Below are positions 29,643 through 37,518 of a stretch of DNA of 64,000 bases, piece after piece (within the stretch, counting starts at the first letter, position 1; each line of letters opens with the position of its first letter). Origin of the DNA: Marinomonas shanghaiensis (GTDB lineage Bacteria > Pseudomonadota > Gammaproteobacteria > Pseudomonadales > Marinomonadaceae). The notes below the pieces were generated by a model, which saw only the letters and a list, made by a program, of their open reading frames with translations, made no database searches and had not been told where the DNA came from. The stretch covers positions 21,244 through 85,243 of the forward strand of contig NZ_QGOK01000022.1 of assembly GCF_003259175.1 (NCBI RefSeq), given 5' to 3'. Made by a program: the position numbers and the translations under genes.

Positions 29643-29950
29643 GTAGGTCGCGGCTTTAGCCCGACATGGAATTTAGGTTCCATTCAAACGCTTTGGATTC
29701 CTGACCTTTATTCCGCCCTGCTGGGCGGGTAACTTTTTGCTAGCGCCCAAAAACTTCAGTTTAAAGGAAAGCAAAAATTCGCTTTATCGGGCTATCGCCC
29801 AAACGTCTGATTCACATTGTTTAACATCACGTCTAGCAACACGACTTTTATCGTAAGGCATAGATTGATCTTGCTACTGGAGAGAGCCTTTCCGTTAATG
29901 ACTCGGAAACTCCATAGAGTCGCGCAACTTCGTCGCGTCGAACTGACTTC
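29643..29950 (+). repeat. long accessory repeat, copy A
   Basis: Starts with a REP-like palindrome (GTAGGTCGCGGCTTTAGCCC at 29643-29662, continuing GAC). It continues through landmark words CCATTCAAACGCTTTG, GGGCTATCGCCCAAACGT, ATCGTAAGGCATAGATTG, and ends with GTCGCGCAACTTCGTCGCG then TCGAACTGACTT. The same words occur in the same order in copy B (direct) and copy C (inverted). Non-coding. Confidence 0.8.
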
Positions 29951-29979
29951 CAAAGTAGAAAGTAGGCCGAAGGCACGTC

Positions 29980-29999
29980 ATTCCCGCGAAGGCGGGAAT
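29980..29999. repeat. ATTCCC-N8-GGGAAT palindrome
   Basis: ATTCCCGCGAAGGCGGGAAT. It has the layout of the dRS3-type short repeat known from Neisseria and similar short repeats in other proteobacteria. Here it sits between copies A and B. Confidence 0.65.
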
Positions 30000-30018
30000 C
30001 AATCTCTTATTGGTCTAC

Positions 30019-30281
30019 GGTATTTAGGTTCCATTCAAACGCTTTGGATTCACGACCTTTATTCCGCACTGCTGGGCGAGGGCTTAGCCCCTTCCCCTTT
30101 TGTCTTCCAAGGGGAAGGTTAGGATGGGGTTAATCTCTTCTTCGGGCTATAATCGCCCAAACGTGCCATTCACCTTGCTTAATATCCCGTTTAGAAAAAC
30201 GAGTTATATCGTAAGGCATCGAATGGACTTGCTGTTCGAGAGAGCCTTTCCGCTAATAAACCTGAAACTCCGTAGGATAGA
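30019..30281 (+). repeat. long accessory repeat, copy B
   Basis: Direct copy of A: shares TTTAGGTTCCATTCAAACGC, GACCTTTATTCCGC, CGCCCAAACGT, ATCGTAAGGCAT, GAGAGAGCCTTTCCG and GAAACTCC in the same order, with many substitutions. The middle differs, carrying a terminator-like hairpin (30090-30118) instead of the A-specific middle. Confidence 0.75.
30090..30118. repeat. CCTTCCCCTT hairpin inside copy B
   Basis: CCTTCCCCTT (30090-30099) pairs with AAGGGGAAGG (30109-30118). It resembles the CCCTCCCCTT...AAGGGGAGGG hairpin downstream of rnfE (42711-42739), so it may be a dispersed repeat type of this genome. Confidence 0.55.
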
Positions 30282-30309
30282 GCAATCGGGATTGTGTCGA
30301 AGGGTTTAT

Positions 30310-30437
30310 TAACGCCGTGTTCAACGGCAGTTTGTAAGTTGTGGTTTTGTGGATTACTTTTGCGCAGCAAAACCACAAAGCCGCGACTTACAAACTGTCC
30401 AGCGCACGAAGTGCGCGGGTTACAACACTTTGTTAGC
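30310..30437 (-). other. attC-like integron recombination site
   Basis: Read on the minus strand the element begins AGCTAACAAAGTGTTG and ends TGAACACGGCGTTA. These ends are imperfectly complementary (AACAAAGTGTT against AACGCCGTGTT), as attC outer arms are. Inside is a long palindrome: CAGTTTGTAAGT against ACTTACAAACTG and GTGGTTTTG against CAAAACCAC, plus a small GCGCACTTCGTGCGC hairpin. The stop codon of the minus-strand gene lies in the first arm (AGC TAA C). About 128 bp, within the known attC size range. No integrase gene is in the window. Confidence 0.7.
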
Positions 30438-31011
30438 TTATTTTTCTTAAAACCAGGTCTTCGGAGTTAAGCTGTATCTTTTGCAGATGAACTTCTACTT
30501 GAGCTAAGAAGTCTAGCGAGGCTTGACACCATTCAAAGATATTAAAAAAGAAACACCAGGCTTTATCTGTCTTCCTATGTTCAGTTCCAGACAATGTTAA
30601 AGTTCCTGCCCACCATAATAAACTCTCATGTTTTCTATATGAGCCAATAGCGTCGATTTGAAACGATTTTGCATGAATAATTTTATGAAAAATATACTTT
30701 ATGTCCTTTTGCTCTTTAGTTCCATCAGCTTTTATTCCTGAGTTATAGATATGAACGGAGCTGTCTAGAGTAAAACTAATGCCGTTAGATTCCAAAAGCT
30801 CTATGGCATTTCGCAGCTTGACTGCTATTTCGAGAGAATAATTGCTTACAGTAGATTTTGTATGCCGCCAGTATTGCTCTTTGGAAATGAACCGTTCCAC
30901 ATTTTCCACTCCTATTCCATAGCGTGAAGTAAAACTTTCCGCTGCAAGTGCCATTTGGATTAGCAGATAAAGCTTCTCTCTGATGCCATCGATTTCAATA
31001 AAGTGAGCCAT
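30433..31011 (-). CDS. gene-cassette protein of unknown function
   Basis: 192 residues, soluble, with no signal peptide. The N-terminus is helical (EKLYLLIQMALAAESFTSRY). Aromatic and charged stretches follow (IKYIFHKIIHAKSFQIDAIG, CFFFNIFEWCQASLDFLAQV). KIIHA resembles a phrase seen in some HEPN-like helical proteins, but the R-x4-6-H catalytic motif is not evident, so I assign no function. It is read toward an attC-like site that contains its stop codon and begins about 40 bases inside a second attC-like site: the structure of an integron cassette. It looks more AT-rich than the flanking core genes. Confidence 0.8.
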   Translation of the reverse strand: MAHFIEIDGIREKLYLLIQMALAAESFTSRYGIGVENVERFISKEQYWRHTKSTVSNYSLEIAVKLRNAIELLESNGISFTLDSSVHIYNSGIKADGTKEQKDIKYIFHKIIHAKSFQIDAIGSYRKHESLLWWAGTLTLSGTEHRKTDKAWCFFFNIFEWCQASLDFLAQVEVHLQKIQLNSEDLVLRKIS

Positions 31012-31044
31012 ATACTTCTAATATCTCTACAGTGTGCGGATTAA

Positions 31045-31110
31045 GCTAACAATTAAGGGTTATACAGCAGCGTAGCGGCGGATATAACTCACTGTTGAAC
31101 CGCTGCGTTG
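31045..31110 (-). other. second, degenerate attC-like site upstream of the cassette gene
   Basis: On the minus strand the element runs from CAACGCAGCGG to CCCTTAATTGTTAGC. The inner arms are GTTATA and TATAAC around a GC-rich loop. The 3' end GTTAGC is the same core as in the downstream site (AGCTAAC inverted) and would mark the cassette's 5' boundary, 39 bases before its ATG. The outer left arm is poorly conserved, so the call is tentative. Confidence 0.45.
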
Positions 31111-31384
31111 TCTATATAGGGGATTTGCTTTTTTCATGGTAGGACTTCCCTGTTATATAACTCGCTGAATACCAAAGCCTGTTTGGTCTATGCCACATCT
31201 GATGATCTTTGATCGCCGCTATGTTGGTTCTTTATTTGCTCTTTTGTAGCGCGATTTGATCCGCGAGGCAAGCGATTCCCTCAGCCCTTATGATCTGATC
31301 CGTTTTTTAGAACTTACTTTTCTCTGTCGCTTCGCGAAGCGGCTCAGTTCAGCAATTAATAGTGCGCATGCTCGTTTAGTTTTT

Positions 31385-31535
31385 TGTCGCCCTGAAGGAC
31401 GACCTACATGTGAAAGCTTCGCTTTCAGCGTCAGATCACGCCTCGTGCCTCGTCTCATCAGACCTACGTTCTTTGGAGCCTATTATTGAATTCACTATGA
31501 AGTCAGTTCGACGCGACGAAGTTGCGCGACACTAT
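31385..31535 (-). repeat. REP-like element plus linked words
   Basis: GTCGCCCTGAAGGACGAC then CTAC (31385-31406) is the inverse of the GTAGGTCG...CGAC palindrome at 29643. It is followed by the GAAAGCTTCGCTTTC hairpin and, at 31499-31535, AAGTCAGTTCGACGCGACG then AAGTTGCGCGAC. The same three-part module recurs at 31800-31935. Confidence 0.65.
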
Positions 31536-31821
31536 GGAGTTTCAGGGTCAGTTAAAAATACCCTTCCCTCCACCATCAATAACAATCTATGCCTTACGAT
31601 AAAAATCGTCCTGCTAGACCAATCTTAAACAAAGTCAATGAGACGTTTGGGCGATAGCCCGATGAAGCGACCTTTTGCTTTCCTTTTAAACGAAAGTTTT
31701 GTGTCGCTAGACAAAAGTTGCCCGCTCAGCTTTTTCCTGAATTAAAAAGCGGAATAAAGGTTGGGAATACAAAGCGTTTGAATGGAATCTAAATTCCGCG
31801 TCGCCCTGAAGGACGACCTAC
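31499..31821 (-). repeat. long accessory repeat, copy C (inverted)
   Basis: The reverse complement follows copy A from end to end: TAGATTCCATTCAAACGC, CCTTTATTCCGC, GGGCTATCGCCCAAACGTCT, ATCGTAAGGCATAGATTG, GAAACTCCATAG, and GTCGCGCAACTTCGTCGCG. It ends in the same REP-like palindrome (31800-31821), so A and C form a large diverged inverted repeat around the cassette. Confidence 0.8.
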
Positions 31822-31935
31822 CTTAGAAAATGAAAGCTTCGCTTTCAACGGCACATTACGCTGCGCTCATGATGCCCTACAAAAAAACTAGATTCAGCAA
31901 TTAAAGTCAGTTCGACGCGATGAAGTTGCGCGACT
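31800..31935 (-). repeat. second REP-linked module, partial copy D
   Basis: REP-like palindrome (31800-31821), GAAAGCTTCGCTTTC hairpin, then TTAAAGTCAGTTCGACGCGA and GAAGTTGCGCGAC (31901-31934). It repeats the module at 31385-31535 but lacks the rest of the long repeat, being cut off by the dcd terminator region. Confidence 0.6.
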
Positions 31936-31950
31936 TTCTATAGAACCCAA

Positions 31951-31970
31951 AAAGAGGCCGAGGCCTCTTT
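31951..31970 (-). terminator. terminator of the apbC-dcd operon
   Basis: AAAGAGGCC and GGCCTCTTT form a 9-bp stem with a 2-base loop. On the minus strand the stem ends in TTTTT. Confidence 0.75.
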
Positions 31971-31999
31971 CTTAAAAAGAACCAATTTGCAATGAAAAA

Positions 32000-32584
32000 C
32001 TAGTTCTCGCCGGAGATTCGGCTACCAACCGCGGAGGTCTGGTCTTTGTACTTGGCGTTATCCCGCTTGTTATAAGGACGTTCCGCCGACCCCGACATGG
32101 TTTCAAAGTTGATGGCGCCGATGGTCATGCCTGGGCTTAGGGCGATGGGCAGTTTGCCGCCGTTAAGAAATTCTAATACGATGCCGCCGCTCCAACCTGG
32201 GTCGATGCGGTGTGCGGTGACGTGAACCATTAAACCAAGGCGCGCTAAGGAGGAACGACCATCGAGCCAGCCGACTAGGTTGTCAGGAAGAGTGACAGAT
32301 TCTTTGGTCACGCCCAGTACTAATTCACCCGGATGAATAAAGAAGGGTTTGCCGTCGTCGACGAGAATTTCGTCGCTCATGACGGATTCAATGACTTTGC
32401 TTAAATCCGCTTTTGAGCTACTTAAGTCAAGGTAAGGCGCTGGGTGACCTTGAAAAACTCGAAACGAGTTGCCCAATCGCAAATCCACAGACACACCGCT
32501 GATGACGCTGTTATCAGGGCGAGGCTCAATCACAATAGAACCTTCATCTAGGGCTTTTATAATATCTCGGTCACACAAACGCAT
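32000..32584 (-). CDS. dcd: dCTP deaminase
   Basis: 194 residues, closely following the E. coli enzyme: [41 protein letters not shown], and the active-site block [20 protein letters not shown] then [15 protein letters not shown] with the catalytic Glu. It converts dCTP to dUTP for dTTP synthesis. This is the E. coli-type (homotrimeric) protein rather than the shorter Pseudomonas variant. It lies 9 bases downstream of apbC in the same direction, and the accessory region begins right after its terminator. Confidence 0.97.
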   Translation of the reverse strand: MRLCDRDIIKALDEGSIVIEPRPDNSVISGVSVDLRLGNSFRVFQGHPAPYLDLSSSKADLSKVIESVMSDEILVDDGKPFFIHPGELVLGVTKESVTLPDNLVGWLDGRSSLARLGLMVHVTAHRIDPGWSGGIVLEFLNGGKLPIALSPGMTIGAINFETMSGSAERPYNKRDNAKYKDQTSAVGSRISGEN

Positions 32585-32593
32585 TACTTTTCC

Positions 32594-33664
32594 TCAGTCG
32601 TCGCTCATGCCAATGGTCGGCATGGCTATTTGTTCATTCTGTTGGGATGCAAGGGTAGCACCAAGCTTGCGCGCAATCGACTGATAAATGCCTGCGGTAT
32701 CACTTTCTGGCGCATTGACGACGATTGGTCGGCCTGCATCGCTCTGTTCACGAATCGCTAGACTTAATGGCAGTTTGCCCAGTACGTTGACGTTATATTC
32801 TTTTGCTAGGCTGGCACCGCCTTCATCGCCGAAGATGGCTTCATGATGACCGCAGTTCGAACAGATGTGCGTCGACATGTTTTCCACCACGCCCAACACA
32901 GGGATTTTCACCTTGTTGAACATTTCAATGCCACGGCGCGCATCCAGTAAGGCGATGTCTTGTGGTGTCGTCACGATAACAGAACCCGCTACAGGTACTT
33001 TTTGCGCAAGCGTCAATTGAATGTCGCCTGTGCCCGGTGGCATATCGATGAATAGATAATCCAGGTCATTCCAATCGGTTTGGGTCAATATCTGCATTAA
33101 GGCGCCAGTTACCATTGGCCCGCGCCAAGCAACGGGGGTATCTTTAGTCGTCAGAAACGCCATGGACATGACTTGCACACCAAATGCCGTAGGTGGCACA
33201 AAGAACTTGTCTTCACGTACTTGCGGACGTGTACCTTCAGGGAACCCCAGCAACATGCCTTGGCTTGGGCCATAGATATCCGCATCCAAGATACCAACAC
33301 GAGCACCCTCTTTTGCCATCGCAAGGGCAAGGTTAACCGTGGTGGTGGATTTACCCACGCCGCCTTTTCCAGATGCTACGGCGATGATGTTCTTCACACC
33401 TTTTAAGCCCGCAATATTACCCTGGGTAGCGTGGCTTTTGACGTGACACTCGGTATCTAACACGAATTCGCGGGTATCTGCCGTAACGGCTTTTATCTTG
33501 GCTTCTAAAACCGCTTGCTGTGTTTGTGTAGGGTAGCCAAGCGTCAAGGTAACGTGGACGCGGTTTTCATCGCTTACCACTTGCCAAACAGCACCATAAG
33601 GCTGGCCGCTGTTGTCGTCGATTAAGGTTTCCAAAGTCGCCTGTAGTTGGGCATCGGTTAGCAT
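32594..33664 (-). CDS. apbC: iron-sulfur cluster carrier protein ApbC/Mrp
   Basis: A 356-residue P-loop ATPase of the Mrp/Nbp35 family that transfers Fe-S clusters. It has an N-terminal MIP18-like domain (residues 1-85), deviant Walker A IAVASGKGGVGKSTTTVNLA, switch DYLFIDMPPGTGDIQL, and the CxxC motif HICSNCGHHEAIF that binds the bridging cluster. I choose the ATG at 33664 with TAGGAG; the frame extends to 33787 without family similarity. Divergent from metG, an arrangement common in gammaproteobacteria. Confidence 0.95.
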   Translation of the reverse strand: MLTDAQLQATLETLIDDNSGQPYGAVWQVVSDENRVHVTLTLGYPTQTQQAVLEAKIKAVTADTREFVLDTECHVKSHATQGNIAGLKGVKNIIAVASGKGGVGKSTTTVNLALAMAKEGARVGILDADIYGPSQGMLLGFPEGTRPQVREDKFFVPPTAFGVQVMSMAFLTTKDTPVAWRGPMVTGALMQILTQTDWNDLDYLFIDMPPGTGDIQLTLAQKVPVAGSVIVTTPQDIALLDARRGIEMFNKVKIPVLGVVENMSTHICSNCGHHEAIFGDEGGASLAKEYNVNVLGKLPLSLAIREQSDAGRPIVVNAPESDTAGIYQSIARKLGATLASQQNEQIAMPTIGMSDD

Positions 33665-33917
33665 GGGGGCTCCTAGTAAGGCGGTAAGATAAAGAAGGTT
33701 TATTTTATAACGTTGTGCCAAGTGTGGGGGCAAATTGCAGAAAAGCAAGCCTTGCAACCCGCTTTGAAAAGAGTCTAGCGCTTGCACATGGCAGATAGGG
33801 TCTTATAATGACGCCTTTCTTAGACTATCTGTCCTTTAGGTGCTTTATTTATTCGTCATCCGCGCCTAATTATTGATAGAATACTCGACCTTTTTTAATC
33901 CAGCAGGCTTATCAAAA

Positions 33918-35969
33918 ATGGCACAAACGCAACGCAAAATTTTAGTCACCAGCGCCCTTCCTTATGCCAATGGTTCTATCCATTTGGGGCATATGCTGGA
34001 ACACATCCAAACCGATATCTGGGTGCGTTTTCAAAAAATGCGCGGCCATCTTTGTACTGCAGTGTGTGCCGATGACGCTCACGGTACGGCGATCATGATC
34101 AAAGCCGACCAACAGGGCATGACATCTGAAGAGTTGATCGATGGCGTTCGCCAAGAACACATGACGGATTTCAACGATTTTTTGATCGGTTACGATAACT
34201 ACTATTCTACCCATTCTGACGAAAACCGTGAGATTTCAAACAGCATTTACACCGCCTTGCGTGACAATGGCAAAATCGCGGTACGCTCTATCGTACAGGC
34301 TTATGACCCAGAAAAAGAGATGTTCCTAGCGGATCGTTTCATTAAGGGAACCTGCCCTAAGTGTAAAGCGGAAGATCAATACGGCGACAACTGTGAAGTG
34401 TGCTCGGCGACCTACACGCCAATGGAAATGATCAATCCACGTTCGGTGTATTCCGGCGCCACCCCGATCGAAAAAGAGTCTGAGCATTACTTCTTCAAAC
34501 TGCCTGATTTCCAAGACTTTTTGGCCAAATGGACACGCAGTGGCACCCTACAAGATCAAGTAGCGAACAAACTGTCTGAATGGTTGGATTCTGGCTTAAA
34601 AGAGTGGGACATCAGCCGTGACGCCCCATACTTTGGTTTTGAAATTCCTGACGCACCAGGCAAATACTTTTATGTTTGGCTAGATGCACCGATTGGTTAC
34701 ATGGCCAGTTTTAAAAACCTATGTGATCGCACAGAAGGTTTGGAATTCGACGATTACTGGGCAAAAGATTCTGATGCTGAGCTGTATCACTTCATCGGTA
34801 AAGACATCATCAATTTCCACGCGTTGTTCTGGCCTGCGATGCTGGATTGCGCGGGCTATCGCACACCAACGGGCGTTAACGCCCACGGTTATGTGACAGT
34901 GAACGGCACTAAAATGTCCAAATCTCGCGGTACTTTTATCAAAGCCCGCACTTACTTGAATCATTTGGATCCGCAATACTTGCGCTACTATTTCGCCGCG
35001 AAGTTAAACGCCAGCGTCGACGATATAGACTTAAACCTGCAAGACTTCATTCAGCGCGTAAACTCTGATGTAGTCGGTAAGGTAGTCAATATTGCTAGCC
35101 GCACAGCGAGTTTCATTGGCAAGAAATTTGATGGTCAATTAGCCAGCACAGTGAGCGAAGGCGAGATGATTCAGTCTTTCATTGATTCAGGTGACATCAT
35201 CGCTCAAAACTTTGAAAGCCGCGAATACGGTAAAGCGATTCGTGAAGTGATGCGCTTAGCCGATGTGGCAAACGAATACATTGCCGTTCAAGCTCCTTGG
35301 GTGTTGGCAAAAGACGAAGCAACCTTGCCGAAAGTGCAAGACGTTTGTACGGTTGCGTTAAATCTGTTCAGTATCTTGGCGACTTACTTGAAGCCAGTTA
35401 TGCCAAACATGGTCGCAGACGCAGAAGCTTTCCTTGGCAAAGAGCTCACTTGGGACAACCGCAGCGAGTTGCTGTTTGGTCGCACGGTGAATACCTTCAA
35501 ACCATTAATGGGTCGTATTGAACAAACGCAGATCGACGCCATGATCGAGGAAGGTAAACAAGAAGCTGCAGCGGAAGCCGCTGCGAAACAAGCCGCAGCA
35601 CCAGCGCCCGCTGAAACCGAACTCAGCAAAGAACCTCTCGCTGCACAAATCAACTTTGATGACTTCGCCAAAGTCGATTTGCGCATTGCCTTGATCGTCA
35701 AAGCCGAACACGTTGAAAAAGCCAACAAGCTTCTAAAATTGACCTTAGATATTGGCGGCGAAACGCGCACCGTATTCTCTGGTATTAAGTCAGCTTATAA
35801 GCCAGAAGACTTAGAAGGCAAACACACTGTGATGGTGGCTAACCTTGCACCACGTCAAATGAAGTTTGGCCTATCAGAAGGCATGGTATTAGCGGCGGGT
35901 CCTGGTGGTGAAGAAATTTACCTACTAGAACCTCATGCAGGTGCAAAACCAGGTCAACGCGTAATGTAA
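33918..35969 (+). CDS. metG: methionine--tRNA ligase
   Basis: 683 residues, class Ia synthetase: the HIGH motif in [13 protein letters not shown], a zinc knuckle CPKC...CEVC in the connective peptide, KMSKS in [13 protein letters not shown], an Ala-rich linker ([20 protein letters not shown]) and a C-terminal tRNA-binding OB domain from about residue 580 ([20 protein letters not shown]). It charges tRNA-Met and initiator tRNA. The ATG at 33918 gives the family N-terminus [16 protein letters not shown]; the longer frame from 33873 is not supported. Confidence 0.97.
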   Translation: MAQTQRKILVTSALPYANGSIHLGHMLEHIQTDIWVRFQKMRGHLCTAVCADDAHGTAIMIKADQQGMTSEELIDGVRQEHMTDFNDFLIGYDNYYSTHSDENREISNSIYTALRDNGKIAVRSIVQAYDPEKEMFLADRFIKGTCPKCKAEDQYGDNCEVCSATYTPMEMINPRSVYSGATPIEKESEHYFFKLPDFQDFLAKWTRSGTLQDQVANKLSEWLDSGLKEWDISRDAPYFGFEIPDAPGKYFYVWLDAPIGYMASFKNLCDRTEGLEFDDYWAKDSDAELYHFIGKDIINFHALFWPAMLDCAGYRTPTGVNAHGYVTVNGTKMSKSRGTFIKARTYLNHLDPQYLRYYFAAKLNASVDDIDLNLQDFIQRVNSDVVGKVVNIASRTASFIGKKFDGQLASTVSEGEMIQSFIDSGDIIAQNFESREYGKAIREVMRLADVANEYIAVQAPWVLAKDEATLPKVQDVCTVALNLFSILATYLKPVMPNMVADAEAFLGKELTWDNRSELLFGRTVNTFKPLMGRIEQTQIDAMIEEGKQEAAAEAAAKQAAAPAPAETELSKEPLAAQINFDDFAKVDLRIALIVKAEHVEKANKLLKLTLDIGGETRTVFSGIKSAYKPEDLEGKHTVMVANLAPRQMKFGLSEGMVLAAGPGGEEIYLLEPHAGAKPGQRVM

Positions 35970-36330
35970 TCGGCCCTTTAACCAGGTTGTAAAACGAGGT
36001 TAAGCCAAGTAACAAGCGGCACAACCTACTAGTTGAATAAGACGACAAGACCATGTCCACCTTAGTTAATAAGAAAGATTCTTAATAAGGTGGGCATTGT
36101 CATAAATAAAGAAACATAAACCAAGCTTATATAAGCATAACTTATTATCTATATACTAAATCGGACTAGAAATACGAAATCTTTAGTCTTGTTAGTTATA
36201 AGCAGATTGGTATAGTTACGCTTGCGGATGCTTTTCGCTAAAAAGTATCTACAATCACCGTATTCACCTTACGAAATCTTTGTCCGCGATGTCGCTGAGA
36301 AAGCTTTCCTATACTATTTTTGGATGTAGG
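35970..36330. other. metG-rnf intergenic region
   Basis: A 361-bp AT-rich gap. An inverted repeat, CCACCTTA...TAAGGTGG (36057-36093, with inner TTAAtAAGAA/TTCTTAA pairing), probably ends metG transcription, although no long T run follows. Downstream sequence to 36330 presumably contains the rnf promoter. No small gene was seen. Confidence 0.5.
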
Positions 36331-36912
36331 ATGACTGAATATCTCCTGATACTGGTCAGTACCATTCTGGTTAATAACTTTGTACTGGTACAATTTTTGG
36401 GTCTATGCCCTTTTATGGGTGTCTCTGGAAAGCTAGAAACTTCCATTGGTATGGCCATGGCCACGACCTTTGTTTTGACATTATCAAGCCTATGCAGCTA
36501 TCTCACCTATACCTACATACTCCAGCCATTTGGCCTTGAATACCTGCAAACCATTTCTTTTATTTTGGTGATTGCAGTAGTGGTACAGTTCACTGAAATG
36601 GTGGTGCATAAAACCAGTCCTCTGCTTTATCGCGTACTGGGTATTTTCTTACCTTTGATCACCACCAACTGCGCGGTATTGGGTGTGGCTCTGCAAAATA
36701 TCAGCAAACAAAACGGCTTCGTTGAATCCATTCTTTACGGTTTTGGCGCAGCGGTCGGCTTTTCTTTTGTATTGGTTTTGTTCTCCGCTATGCGCGAGCG
36801 CATTAACGTGGCCGATGTACCGACCGTTTTTAAAGGTTCTGCGATTGGTATGATCACTGCGGGTCTAATGGCTTTGGCTTTCATGGGCTTCACCGCCCTT
36901 GTACAGATTTAG
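36331..36912 (+). CDS. rnfA: Rnf/Rsx electron transport complex subunit A
   Basis: A 193-residue, six-helix membrane protein: [31 protein letters not shown], and [19 protein letters not shown] with the conserved TTNCA of RnfA/RnfE, whose paired cysteines are reported to hold a membrane cluster in the complex. The ATG at 36331 gives the exact usual length; the upstream frame from 36280 is not conserved. Rnf couples ferredoxin/NADH electron flow to Na+ or H+ movement; Rsx in E. coli keeps SoxR reduced. First gene of a six-gene operon. Confidence 0.96.
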   Translation: MTEYLLILVSTILVNNFVLVQFLGLCPFMGVSGKLETSIGMAMATTFVLTLSSLCSYLTYTYILQPFGLEYLQTISFILVIAVVVQFTEMVVHKTSPLLYRVLGIFLPLITTNCAVLGVALQNISKQNGFVESILYGFGAAVGFSFVLVLFSAMRERINVADVPTVFKGSAIGMITAGLMALAFMGFTALVQI

Positions 36913-36921
36913 AGGTCAACG

Positions 36922-37518
36922 ATGCTAACCGTTCTACTCGCTATCGGAATCTTAGTCCTTTTGTCACTTATTTTTGGCGCCATTCTAGGTTATGCCAATG
37001 TTCGCTTCCATGTGGAAGGCGACCCCATTGTAGATCAAATTGATGCCCTGTTGCCGCAAACGCAATGCGGCCAATGTGGTCATCCGGGCTGCCGTCCCTA
37101 TGCCGAAGCCATCGCCAACGGCGAAGCGATTAACCATTGTCCTCCAGGCGGGCAAGCCACCATTCAAGCGTTAGCCGATTTACTGGACGTGGAAGCCATC
37201 CCTTTGGACGGTGATCACGGCACAGAAACCGCAAAACGTGTCGCGGTGATTCGTGAAGACGAATGTATCGGTTGCACCAAGTGTATTCAGGCTTGTCCTG
37301 TGGATGCGATATTAGGTGCAGCAAAGCAAATGCACACCGTGATCGCAGATGAATGCACAGGCTGTGACCTTTGTGTCGAGCCATGCCCTGTAGATTGTAT
37401 TGATATGGTAGAAGTCGGCGTGACAGCAAAAACTTGGTCTTGGGACAAACCGCAAGGCATCGCGGCAACCTCAATAAACATCATAGCCACCGACCGCCAA
37501 GCGGAGGCTGTACACTAA
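36922..37518 (+). CDS. rnfB: Rnf/Rsx complex subunit B
   Basis: A 198-residue iron-sulfur subunit. It has an N-terminal membrane anchor ([20 protein letters not shown]), then a four-Cys cluster motif CGQCGHPGC with a later Cys (NHCPPGG), and two ferredoxin-type 4Fe-4S motifs ([16 protein letters not shown] and [16 protein letters not shown]). It passes electrons within the complex, probably as the entry point for ferredoxin. AGAGGTCAACG precedes the ATG; the stop shares a base with the rnfC start (TAATG). Confidence 0.96.
   Translation: MLTVLLAIGILVLLSLIFGAILGYANVRFHVEGDPIVDQIDALLPQTQCGQCGHPGCRPYAEAIANGEAINHCPPGGQATIQALADLLDVEAIPLDGDHGTETAKRVAVIREDECIGCTKCIQACPVDAILGAAKQMHTVIADECTGCDLCVEPCPVDCIDMVEVGVTAKTWSWDKPQGIAATSINIIATDRQAEAVH

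Larger units (their letters stand above)
29554..30309. other. non-coding repeat-rich stretch after ccdAB
   Basis: No gene is supported here. The two open frames (29817-30122 and 30100-30312) are translations of the same repeated DNA: both contain near-identical IVRHR and ERAFPL segments. The stretch consists of repeat copies A and B, a REP-like palindrome, an ATTCCC-N8-GGGAAT palindrome and a terminator-like hairpin, each listed separately. Confidence 0.7.
31111..31999. other. non-coding repeat-rich stretch upstream of dcd's 3' end
   Basis: No supported gene. Contents in order: unique sequence to about 31320, a perfect CGCTTCGCGAAGCG palindrome (31328-31341), a REP-like element (31385-31406), repeat copy C (31499-31821), another REP-like element (31800-31821), a partial fourth repeat end (31904-31935), and the dcd terminator. 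Open frames here (31256-31489 and 31410-31628) are translations of repeats. Confidence 0.65.

Noticed and set aside
29817..30312. Two overlapping plus-strand frames (101 and 70 residues) with similar segments
   Set aside because: Their similarity reflects the underlying DNA repeats A and B; no ribosome-binding sites and no domain.
31256..31628. Frames of 77 and 72 residues near repeat copy C
   Set aside because: Translations of REP-like and repeat DNA; no independent support.
37434..37517. Upstream extension of rnfC
   Set aside because: Lies inside rnfB in another frame; the TAATG-overlapping ATG at 37518 gives the family N-terminus.
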